A stretch of 27,284 bases of DNA from DATAFO01 sp046728015 (lineage in GTDB: Bacteria; Actinomycetota; Thermoleophilia; Solirubrobacterales; 70-9). Within the stretch, counting starts at the first letter, position 1. Each line of letters begins with the position of its first letter. The notes under the pieces were generated by a model that did no database searches, had not been told where the DNA came from, and saw only the letters and a program-made list of their open reading frames with translations. Of the stretch, positions 21,708 to 27,284 are shown piece by piece. Made by a program: the position numbers and the translations under genes. The DNA is taken from positions 1 to 27,284 of the forward strand of contig JBKPDQ010000047.1 in assembly GCA_046728015.1 (NCBI GenBank), read 5' to 3'.

Positions 21708-23033
21708 GTGCCCGAGACCCTCACGGCCGACCAGGCCGCTGCCCGGCTCCAGCCCACCGACACGCTCGGGATCCCGCTGGGCACGGGTCAGCCGCCGGCC
21801 TTCCTCGAGGCGCTCGGCAAGCGCGACGACTGGAGCGATCTTCGGATCTACGGCGCCCTGCTGCTTGCCTGGTCGGAGGCGTTCAAGCACCCGAACGTCC
21901 ACTACCTCTCGGGTTTCTTCGGACCCGTCGAGCGGGCGCTCCGCGATCAGGGCGCCAACCTCAGCTTCGTCCCTGCCGACTTTCGCCGCTTCGAGCCGCT
22001 GCTCGAGGCGCAGGCGCCGCGCGTCATGGCAACGGTCGCCGCTCCTCCCGACTCGGACGGTTGGTGCAGCCTCTCGCTGCATGCCGGCGGCACGCTGAAG
22101 GAGCTGCGGCGAGCCGGCGCGGACCCCGAACGCCTGCTGATCGTCGAGGTCTCCCCCGCCTTCCCGCACACCTACGGCCTGCCGCCCGAGCACCGGCACG
22201 CGCTCTCCCTCGAGGAGATCGACGTCCTCACAGAAAGCGAGGCGAAGCCGTTCGCGCTCGTCGATCCTGAGCCCGCGGAGACCGACGAGGCGATCGCGGC
22301 TCACGCCGGCGCCTTCATCCCGGACGGCGCCACGCTTCAGACCGGCATCGGCGCCATCCCCTCGGCGATCGTCGGCAGGCTCGCCGAGGGCAACGGCGGC
22401 GACTACGGCGTGCACTCCGAGATGTTCACGAACGGCCTCATGCGGCTGCACGAGGCGGGCAAGGTGACCAATCGCAAGGGTCAGTTCGACGGCGTCTCGG
22501 TCGCAACGTTCGCGGGCGGGTCGGAAGAGCTCTACGGCTGGCTCGATCGCAACGAGCAGGTCGCGTTCCTGCCCGTTGAGGTGATCAACTCACCCGAGCT
22601 GATCGGACGCAACAGGCTGATGGTGACGATCAACGCCGCGATCGCCGTCGACATCCACGGCCAGGTGGTCGCCGACACGCTCCACGGCAGCCAGTACTCC
22701 GGAGTCGGAGGGCACGAGGACTTCATCTCCGGTCCAGCGCTCTCGCTCGAGGATCGCGCGCTGCTCTGCCTGCCGTCGACGGTCACAGTCGAGGGCCAGG
22801 TCCGCTCGCGGATCGTGCCCTGGTTCGACGCCGGAGCGGTGATCACGACGCCGCGGCATCAGGTGGACGTGATCGTCACCGAGCACGGCGCCGCCGAGCT
22901 GCAGGGACTCACAGTGCACCAGCGCGGCGAGGCGCTGGCGAGGATCGCCCATCCGGACTTTCGCGACGAGCTGCTGGAGGCAGCCGAGCGCGCCTCGGGC
23001 GGGCGGTCGGCAATGCCGGCCGGAAACTCCTAG
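21708..23033 (+). CDS. Acetyl-CoA hydrolase/4-hydroxybutyrate CoA-transferase family protein
   Basis: The 441-residue protein has the two domains of the family (PF02550, about 5-180, and PF13336, about 260-415). The catalytic Glu is E238 in YGVHSEMFTNG, aligned with the Glu that forms the glutamyl-CoA intermediate. TGIGAIPSAI (212-221) and YSGVGGHEDFI are the expected CoA-site segments. Members move CoA between acyl-CoA and a carboxylate such as acetate, 4-hydroxybutyrate or succinate; the exact donor and acceptor are not visible. The GTG start follows TAGGTT with no ribosome-binding site. It might recycle acetoacetate or other acids from tyrosine breakdown, but the genes are far apart and this is only a possibility. 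Confidence 0.88.
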   Translation: MPETLTADQAAARLQPTDTLGIPLGTGQPPAFLEALGKRDDWSDLRIYGALLLAWSEAFKHPNVHYLSGFFGPVERALRDQGANLSFVPADFRRFEPLLEAQAPRVMATVAAPPDSDGWCSLSLHAGGTLKELRRAGADPERLLIVEVSPAFPHTYGLPPEHRHALSLEEIDVLTESEAKPFALVDPEPAETDEAIAAHAGAFIPDGATLQTGIGAIPSAIVGRLAEGNGGDYGVHSEMFTNGLMRLHEAGKVTNRKGQFDGVSVATFAGGSEELYGWLDRNEQVAFLPVEVINSPELIGRNRLMVTINAAIAVDIHGQVVADTLHGSQYSGVGGHEDFISGPALSLEDRALLCLPSTVTVEGQVRSRIVPWFDAGAVITTPRHQVDVIVTEHGAAELQGLTVHQRGEALARIAHPDFRDELLEAAERASGGRSAMPAGNS

Positions 23034-23040
23034 CCCGGCG

Positions 23041-23286
23041 TCAGTCTCGGCTCAGCCAGACCGCGATCGCCGCCGTGAAGATGATCAGGTCGCCGATCAC
23101 AATCAGGTGAGCCCAGCCGTCGAAGACCTGGATCGCGGCGACGGTGAGCGCCGCGAGGATCGCGATCGAAATGACGACGAAGGTGATCGTCGCGCGGCGG
23201 CCGGCGTCGGTGCGCGGGCGCATGCTGCGCTCGGAGTAGGTCGCCCGCTCGAACTGGTTGCGATCTGCCTCGGTCATCCTCGACAT
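23041..23286 (-). CDS. Small two-helix membrane protein
   Basis: The 81-residue protein has a charged N-terminus (1-31, rich in Arg/Glu) and two hydrophobic segments, about 33-52 (TFVVISIAILAALTVAAIQV) and 59-76 (HLIVIGDLIIFTAAIAVW). I recognise no family. It is convergent with the CoA-transferase (7-bp gap). A TAGGCT -10-like element lies upstream at 23316-23321 and a GGGGTG stretch precedes the ATG. A second in-frame ATG three codons later is an alternative start. Codon use fits its neighbours. Confidence 0.65.
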   Translation of the reverse strand: MSRMTEADRNQFERATYSERSMRPRTDAGRRATITFVVISIAILAALTVAAIQVFDGWAHLIVIGDLIIFTAAIAVWLSRD

Positions 23287-23315
23287 GGTTCACCCCTGGG
23301 TTGGACTCAGGTACG

Positions 23316-23321
23316 AGCCTA
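23316..23321 (-). promoter_or_regulatory. -10 element for the two-helix membrane protein gene
   Basis: TAGGCT on the minus strand lies 29 nt upstream of the ATG at 23286, leaving a short leader of about 22 nt. It is identical to the hexamers before the Nudix and acidic-protein genes. Confidence 0.4.
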
Positions 23322-23352
23322 CCCCAGGACGAGGCGCGGGTGTAGCTGTCGC

Positions 23353-23670
23353 CTAGCCGCCCCCGCCGCCGCGCACGAACGTGTCCAGCGCGACCTCGTA
23401 GCGCTCGACGGCGGGCTCGCTGCTCGCGCCGCCCGTTTGTGCGGCGCGGCGCCGAGCGTCCGACACCGCCGCCTCGGAGGCGTCCATCTGCTCGCGCGAG
23501 TCCCAGTAGCTGGTCCCGATGACCTCGCCGCTCGAGCGGTTGACGATCAGGGTGAACCCGCGGAACCCGTCGAGGTTCTTCCAGGTCGGCAGGTCCTGCT
23601 CCTCGACCTGGGCGACCGCCTCGTCGACCCGTTCGGGGTTCATCTGAATCGTCGTCACCCTGGCATGCAT
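23353..23670 (-). CDS. Antibiotic-biosynthesis-monooxygenase-like (dimeric alpha/beta barrel) protein
   Basis: The 105-residue product begins MHARVTTIQMNPERVDEAV and contains LDGFRGFTLIVNRSSGEVIGTSYWDSREQMDASE, the beta-alpha-beta pattern of ABM-type domains (PF03992). Such proteins are small dimeric oxygenases, haem-degrading enzymes or stress proteins; no specific substrate can be named. It ends with a run of Gly residues. The frame is open to an ATG at 23748, but GGAAGGAG stands 5 nt before the ATG at 23670 and the family starts there, so I use the short form. A TAGGGT -10-like element at 23723-23728 supports a short leader. Confidence 0.75.
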   Translation of the reverse strand: MHARVTTIQMNPERVDEAVAQVEEQDLPTWKNLDGFRGFTLIVNRSSGEVIGTSYWDSREQMDASEAAVSDARRRAAQTGGASSEPAVERYEVALDTFVRGGGGG

Positions 23671-23722
23671 CTCCGCTCCTTCCCAGTCACTGACCAGCAC
23701 GTGCTGCTTTGCGGCCGGCCCA

Positions 23723-23728
23723 ACCCTA
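23723..23728 (-). promoter_or_regulatory. -10 element for the ABM-like gene
   Basis: TAGGGT on the minus strand, in GGATAGGGTTGGG, is 52 nt upstream of the ATG at 23670. It falls inside the longer alternative frame, which argues that this longer frame is not translated. Confidence 0.35.
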
Positions 23729-23761
23729 TCCAGACTCGGCGCCGACACGAAAGCCCGCGCC

Positions 23762-23985
23762 CTACCGGGGCTCGAGCCGGAGGATCTCGACCATGAACGG
23801 GTCGTCCGCGAGCTCTACGTGGCTCGAGAAGCCTCGGACCGCCCGGCCGGTGACGCGCTCGACCGCGGCGCGGAACGTCGGCGCGATCGCCTTCTGGTAC
23901 TGCGCCGCCGATGCTCGACGGTCCCGACCTGGCCGTTCGCGAGCAGGAACTCTTCGTTGGGCATCAAACTATCTCGCCCGAACAT
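23762..23985 (-). pseudogene. Frameshifted, shortened MpsC/DUF2294-family paralogue
   Basis: From ATG 23985 the frame reads MFGRDSLMPNEEFLLANGQV then GTVEHRRR. Near 23903-23910 (a CGG/CG run) it must gain one base to continue as QYQKAIAPTFRAAVERVTG, then ...DDPFMVEILRLEPR, with a stop at 23762-23764. With that one base restored, LLANGQVGTVEHRRR-QYQKAI aligns without gaps to LIDDGQSDAVYEIRR-SFQKAM of the intact divergent gene at 24089, and the following helix also aligns (F..VV..T.R.V). The first 35-40 residues of the family (YYGKG...TVICILEGG) are missing, so it is both frameshifted and N-terminally short. A sequencing error is an alternative for the frameshift but not for the truncation. Confidence 0.7.
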
Positions 23986-24014
23986 GTGTCCGGGGCGTGG
24001 TCGCAGGCCGGGTG

Positions 24015-24020
24015 TAACAT
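24015..24020 (+). promoter_or_regulatory. Possible -10 element for the MpsC-family gene
   Basis: TAACAT lies 68 nt before the ATG at 24089, in a locally A/T-richer spot. I see no good -35 match, so the assignment is tentative. Confidence 0.3.
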
Positions 24021-24088
24021 GGGTCTCGTTAGGCGATGATCTTCTGAATCCAGCGGACCAATCCGAGGGTGGGCGCCCCAGGGGTGAG

Positions 24089-24460
24089 ATGGCGGCATCG
24101 ATCTCGACCGGACTGGTCCAGGTTCATCGCCAGTACTACGGCAAGGGGCCCACAAAGGCGAAGACCTACTTCGTCAACGACACGGTGATCTGCATCCTCG
24201 AGGGCGGGTTCACCACGGTCGAGCGCACGCTGATCGACGACGGCCAGTCCGACGCCGTGTACGAGATCCGCCGGAGCTTTCAGAAGGCGATGGAGATTCA
24301 GTTCACCGAGGTCGTGCAGGCGGCGACCGCTCGCAACGTGATCGCCTACATGAGCCAGGTCCACGAGGATCCCGACCTCGCGGTGGAGCACTTCGTGCTC
24401 GAGGCCGGAAGCGGACGGCTGACCTCAGAGCACGAGGAAGAGCTGCAGTCCAGCGGCTGA
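24089..24460 (+). CDS. MpsC/DUF2294 family protein
   Basis: The 123-residue protein matches DUF2294 (PF10057, now named after staphylococcal MpsC of a cation-translocating membrane-potential system): VHRQYYGKGPTKAKTYFVND (11-30), TVICILEGGFTTVERTLIDD, RRSFQKAMEIQFTEVVQ and IAYMSQVHEDPDLAVEHFVLE. It is soluble, with no membrane segment. No MpsA/MpsB-like genes are visible in the window, and many actinobacterial copies stand alone, so the function here is open. The ATG at 24089 follows an AGGGGTGAG stretch. A divergent broken relative lies just upstream. A GC hairpin follows the stop. Confidence 0.85.
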   Translation: MAASISTGLVQVHRQYYGKGPTKAKTYFVNDTVICILEGGFTTVERTLIDDGQSDAVYEIRRSFQKAMEIQFTEVVQAATARNVIAYMSQVHEDPDLAVEHFVLEAGSGRLTSEHEEELQSSG

Positions 24461-24462
24461 GG

Positions 24463-24481
24463 GCCCCGCGCGTCGCGGGGC
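24463..24481 (+). terminator. Compact GC hairpin after the MpsC-family gene
   Basis: GCCCCGCG and CGCGGGGC form a perfect 8-bp stem around a 3-nt loop, 2 nt after the stop codon. There is no T-run, as is common in such genomes. Confidence 0.6.
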
Positions 24482-24516
24482 GAGCTGGCCGCCCCGGGGG
24501 CGCTTGAGGGTCGCGG

Positions 24517-24660
24517 TATAGTCCCTGACGGCCGTCGAGCGGAGCGGCAGGCAGGCGACGACGCGACACTCGCAGGGTCACACAGGTCAGTGGGACGGAC
24601 CGGGGGGAACGGCCCTCAGGCGACATAAGAGTTAGGTCACACCTACGACTGAGGTGGTCC
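24517..24660 (+). promoter_or_regulatory. Promoter and about 130-nt leader of the STAS gene
   Basis: TATAGT (24517-24522) is the best -10 match in this stretch; no convincing -35 is seen, so an alternative sigma factor is possible. The leader up to the TTG at 24661 contains a TAGGT/ACCTA mini-dyad (24633-24645) and a GAGGTGG ribosome-binding site at 24651-24657. I could not match it to a known riboswitch. Confidence 0.4.
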
Positions 24661-25056
24661 TTGAGCACGCCGGCTAACGCATCATTGCTGGAGGTCGTTT
24701 CCTCCGAGGACGGCCGTGCCTTCCACGTCCGCGGAGAGCTCTGCCTGTCGAGCGTTGGGCTGCTGCGCGAGCCGTTGTTCGCGGCGATCGAGAACGGCTC
24801 GGGCCGCATCGTGGTCGACCTCAGCGAGTGCACGTTCATCGACTCCAGCGGCCTCGAGCTCCTGGCCCTCGGTTCGTGGCGGCTGTCCGCCACGGATCCG
24901 CGGCGAGAGCTGGTGGTCGTGAGCCCCGGAAGCGCCGTGCGACGAATCCTCGACCTCACGGGCATGGACCACATCGTCACCGTCCGCGACGCCCGCCCGC
25001 CGGGTTCGACCGATGCCGAGCGGGCGGGCGCACTCGCCGAGGGCTTGGCTCGGTAA
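24661..25056 (+). CDS. STAS-domain anti-sigma factor antagonist
   Basis: The 131-residue protein is a single STAS domain (about 9-107) like SpoIIAA/RsbV: RAFHVRGELCLSSVGLL near 19-35, RIVVDLSECTFIDSSGLELL (49-68) with the phosphorylatable Ser in D61-S62-S63-G64, then RELVVVSPGSAVRRILDLTGM. Such proteins switch partner by binding an anti-sigma kinase when unphosphorylated and so free a sigma factor. The last 20 residues are an extra Ala/Gly/Arg tail. It starts at TTG with GAGGTGG close before. No anti-sigma kinase or sigma gene is adjacent, so the partner is elsewhere in the genome. Confidence 0.88.
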   Translation: MSTPANASLLEVVSSEDGRAFHVRGELCLSSVGLLREPLFAAIENGSGRIVVDLSECTFIDSSGLELLALGSWRLSATDPRRELVVVSPGSAVRRILDLTGMDHIVTVRDARPPGSTDAERAGALAEGLAR

Positions 25057-25114
25057 CCGGTCGACCGCCCGCCAGCACTCTGGGGAGGGGCGCCTCTCGT
25101 TGGCACTCCGTCAA

Positions 25115-25120
25115 TATCCT
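25115..25120 (+). promoter_or_regulatory. -10 element of the P450 leader ORF
   Basis: TATCCT ends exactly 6 nt before a GTG at 25127, the same spacing as at ilvA, the Nudix gene and the CoA-transferase gene. Confidence 0.5.
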
Positions 25121-25126
25121 CCAGGC

Positions 25127-25165
25127 GTGAGCCCAGGCAGGCTGCACAGCGGGAAGGGCGGATGA
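25127..25165 (+). CDS. 12-residue leader ORF coupled to the P450 start
   Basis: GTG 25127 opens a 13-codon frame encoding MSPGRLHSGKGG, and its TGA (25163-25165) overlaps the P450 ATG as ATGA. With a leaderless start at 25127, ribosomes would end exactly on the P450 start. A GGGAAGGGCGG stretch inside it could also serve as the P450 ribosome-binding site. The peptide itself is probably unimportant. Confidence 0.45.
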   Translation: MSPGRLHSGKGG

Positions 25166-26610
25166 CCACTCCCGTCCCGGTCGCGTCCAAGCCGCCCCGG
25201 ATGTCCGACAACCCGGTGCGACGAGTGGTCGACGACGTGCTCACCGAGCGACGCGCCAAGGGGCGGTTCCCTCCCGGTCCGGAGGACTTCAACCTCAGGC
25301 GCAGCCGGCAGATGGCGCACGACCCGCTGCCGATCCTGCTGCCGCTCTATCGCGAATACGGCCCGATCTTCAGCGTCCGCCTGCTGCACGCGCGAAGCGT
25401 CTTCATGCTCGGGCCCGAGGCCAACAACTTCATCCTGGTCGAGCATCCGGAGCACTTCCACTGGCGCGAGGGAAGCTTTGGAGACCTCATCCCGCTGCTC
25501 GGTGACGGCCTGCTGACGATCGACGGCGCCTACCACGACCGCGCTCGGCAGATCATGATGCCGGCGTTTCACCGCGAGCAGATCATCGCCGCGGTGCAGA
25601 CGATGACGGCCGAGGCCGAGGGCGCGATGGCCGGCTGGCGGCCGGGCGACGTCGTGGACGTCTACCACTGGGCGCGCAACCTGGCGATGCGCATCGCCAT
25701 GCGAGCCCTGCTCGGGCTCGACCCCGACGACGCCGGCAAGGGCGCCCTGGCGGCCGAGCACTTCGAGCGCGCCCTGGGCTTCTACGGCATCGACTTCCAC
25801 CTGCGGCTCGTTCGCGGGCCCCGCTCCCCCTGGCGACGGATGAACGCGTCGCGCAAGGTGCTCGACGAGATCGTCTTCTCAGAGATCTCGGAGCGCCGCC
25901 GCCATCCCGACGCCGAACGGCGGGACATTCTCAGTCTGCTGCTCGGCGCCGAGGCGGAGGACGGCTCGCGCCTCTCCGACCAGGAAGTGCGCGACCAGGT
26001 GATGACCCTCATGTTCGCTGGACACGACACGTCGACGTCGACGATCTCGTTCATGCTCTACGAGCTGGCGCGGAACCCGGGCGCTCTGGCTCGCCTGCAG
26101 GCCGAGCAGGACGAGGCGCTGGGCGACGACCCCCCGTCCCCCGAGCAACTCGAGCGAGGGCTGCCGCAGCTCGAGATGACGGTCGACGAGACGCTGCGCC
26201 TGTATCCGCCGGCCTGGATCGGGCCGCGGCGTGCCGTCTCGGAGTTCGAGTTCGCGGGCTGTCACGTTCCGGCGGGCGCGTACGTCAACTACTCGTCCTG
26301 GGCGAGCCACAGGCTGCCCGAGGTCTTCCCCCACCCTGAGGCCTTCATCCCGGAGCGCTTCGAGCGCGAGCGCAAAGCGGCGCTGCCACGGGGCGCGTAC
26401 GTGCCCTTCGGCGGTGGCTCGCGGATCTGCATTGGCAAGCGCTTCGGGCAGACCGAGGTCAAGCTCGTGACGACGATGGTTACGCAGCGGTTCCGCCTCG
26501 AGCTGGTGCCGGGCCACGAGATGACGATCCGCCAGATGCCCACCCTGAGCCCCGACGGCGGGCTGCCGATGGTCGTGCGCGAGCGCGCGCTCCCCGCCGG
26601 GCTCGCCTAG
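25162..26610 (+). CDS. Cytochrome P450 monooxygenase
   Basis: This 482-residue P450 has all core motifs: the I-helix oxygen-activating AGHDTSTS (286-293), the ExxR pair E343-R346 (DETLRLYPP), the PERF-type element PERFERER (397-404), and the haem loop FGGGSRICIGKRF (416-428) with the axial Cys at C423. There is no membrane anchor and no fused reductase, so it needs a separate ferredoxin/reductase or similar partner, not seen here. Its length and the LRLYPPAW segment resemble fatty-acid- or terpene-oxidising bacterial P450s, but the substrate is unknown. The start overlaps a short leader ORF. The methyltransferase starts 10 nt after its stop, so they are likely co-transcribed. Confidence 0.93.
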   Translation: MTTPVPVASKPPRMSDNPVRRVVDDVLTERRAKGRFPPGPEDFNLRRSRQMAHDPLPILLPLYREYGPIFSVRLLHARSVFMLGPEANNFILVEHPEHFHWREGSFGDLIPLLGDGLLTIDGAYHDRARQIMMPAFHREQIIAAVQTMTAEAEGAMAGWRPGDVVDVYHWARNLAMRIAMRALLGLDPDDAGKGALAAEHFERALGFYGIDFHLRLVRGPRSPWRRMNASRKVLDEIVFSEISERRRHPDAERRDILSLLLGAEAEDGSRLSDQEVRDQVMTLMFAGHDTSTSTISFMLYELARNPGALARLQAEQDEALGDDPPSPEQLERGLPQLEMTVDETLRLYPPAWIGPRRAVSEFEFAGCHVPAGAYVNYSSWASHRLPEVFPHPEAFIPERFERERKAALPRGAYVPFGGGSRICIGKRFGQTEVKLVTTMVTQRFRLELVPGHEMTIRQMPTLSPDGGLPMVVRERALPAGLA

Positions 26611-26620
26611 AGGCCCGTAG

Positions 26621-27284
26621 TTGAGCGAGAACGCCGGCGCCGCGCCCGGGCCAAAGCCCGATTTCGACCGTGCCGAGGCCGGACGGCGGGCTCGCGCGTT
26701 CTTTGACGAGCTGTGGGCCGAGTCGGATCCATGGAGCCTCGACGACTCCGATCTCGATCAGCGGCGCTACGCGCGGCAACTCGAGCTCCTCGGCGACCGC
26801 CGCTACGGTCGCGCGCTGGAGATCGGATGCGCGGCGGGCTCGTTCACCCGTGGACTCGCGGCGCTCTGTGAAGATCTCCTGGCGATCGACGTCTCCGAGC
26901 GAGCGATCGAGCGGGCGCGCGCCGCAGACGGTGGAAGCCACAATGTCGAGTACCGCGTCGCGAACGTGATGGAGCTCGACCTGCACCGCGAGGGGCCCTG
27001 GGATCTCGTCGTCTGCACGGAGACGGCCTACTACCTGGGCTGGCTCTACCCCCTGTTCGACCTCGCCTGGCTCGCGCACAGCCTCCACGACGCAACGTCG
27101 CCCGGCGGACGTTTGGTGCTGGCGAACACCATCGGGCGCGAGCAGAGCGGGATCATGACCCCCTGGCTGATCCACACGTACCGCGACCTCTTCGGCCACG
27201 TCGGCTACGCGCTCGAGCGGGAGGAGACGATGCGCGGCACCAAGGAGACCGTCGAGTTCGAGATCCTGATCTCGTTGTTCAGGC
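26621..27284 (+). CDS. NodS-like SAM-dependent methyltransferase (runs off window end)
   Basis: The frame from TTG 26621 is open to the window edge, 221 residues so far. It contains FFDELWAESDPWSLDDSDLD (27-46), DQRRYARQLELL, then motif I RALEIGCAAGSFTRGLA (about 63-79) and LLAIDVSERAIERARA, followed by VEYRVANVMEL and LVVCTETAYYLG. This order is typical of the NodS/Methyltransf_25-like group, which includes enzymes acting on small sugars or amines. It begins 10 nt after the P450 stop, suggesting one operon and perhaps a tailoring pathway that continues past the window. The TTG is preferred because it is nearest to the P450 stop; there is no clear ribosome-binding site. Confidence 0.8.
   Translation, partial: MSENAGAAPGPKPDFDRAEAGRRARAFFDELWAESDPWSLDDSDLDQRRYARQLELLGDRRYGRALEIGCAAGSFTRGLAALCEDLLAIDVSERAIERARAADGGSHNVEYRVANVMELDLHREGPWDLVVCTETAYYLGWLYPLFDLAWLAHSLHDATSPGGRLVLANTIGREQSGIMTPWLIHTYRDLFGHVGYALEREETMRGTKETVEFEILISLFR

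Noticed and set aside
20602..22098. Long plus-strand open frame across the MMPL and CoA-transferase genes
   Set aside because: Out-of-frame reading of two genes with clear family motifs; the composition is Arg/Gly/Pro-rich as expected of GC-driven shadows.
23353..23748. Longer 131-residue form of the ABM-like protein
   Set aside because: The extra N-terminus is not family-like, contains a -10-type element, and the ATG at 23670 has a clear ribosome-binding site.

Overview
The window is very GC-rich and densely coded, with short gaps, many GTG/TTG starts and a -10-type element (TAnnnT, often TAGGnT) lying 6-8 nt before several start codons. This leaderless gene layout, plus MMPL and Lrp/AsnC families, a NodS-like methyltransferase and mycobacterial-style efflux modules, suggests a high-GC actinobacterium. 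A Thermoleophilia (Solirubrobacterales/Gaiellales-like) soil lineage is my best guess, but it is inference. It is chromosomal-looking sequence: I see no insertion sequence, phage gene, CRISPR array, tRNA or rRNA.

Region 1 (1-5.3 kb) holds the N-terminal part of a PucR/CdaR-like regulator divergent from a fatty acid desaturase, then a small cluster (EVE-domain protein, DUF2203 protein, four-helix membrane protein). A 554-bp gap with strong hairpins follows, then threonine ammonia-lyase (ilvA) convergent with a Nudix hydrolase.

Region 2 (5.4-14.8 kb) is built around tyrosine catabolism. 4-hydroxyphenylpyruvate dioxygenase (hpd) and homogentisate 1,2-dioxygenase (hmgA) form a minus-strand operon. 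Fumarylacetoacetase lies about 5 kb away with an AI-2E-family membrane protein. No maleylacetoacetate isomerase is visible. Divergent from hpd is an Lrp/AsnC regulator heading an apparent operon with a circularly permuted ATP-grasp ligase and a ferritin-like (candidate diiron) protein; a possible 24-residue ORF sits between the regulator and the ligase. This Lrp / ATP-grasp / ferritin-like unit is the best candidate here for an undescribed pathway. An M32 metallocarboxypeptidase follows.

Region 3 (14.8-16.7 kb) has an exported protein with a FlgD-type Ig domain, a cold-shock protein, a 49-residue very acidic protein, and a methyltransferase whose start lies out of frame inside the acidic gene.

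Region 4 (16.6-21.7 kb) contains two efflux modules facing each other: a DHA2-type MFS exporter divergent from its TetR regulator with two clear operator dyads, and a MarR regulator divergent from an MMPL/RND exporter. The TetR and MarR genes end tail to tail, sharing a CTAG.

Region 5 (21.7-27.3 kb) carries an acetyl-CoA hydrolase/4-hydroxybutyrate CoA-transferase-family enzyme, a two-helix membrane protein, an antibiotic-biosynthesis-monooxygenase-like protein, an MpsC/DUF2294-family gene with a divergent, frameshifted and shortened paralogue, a STAS anti-sigma antagonist, a cytochrome P450 preceded by a 12-codon leader ORF, and a NodS-like methyltransferase cut by the window end.
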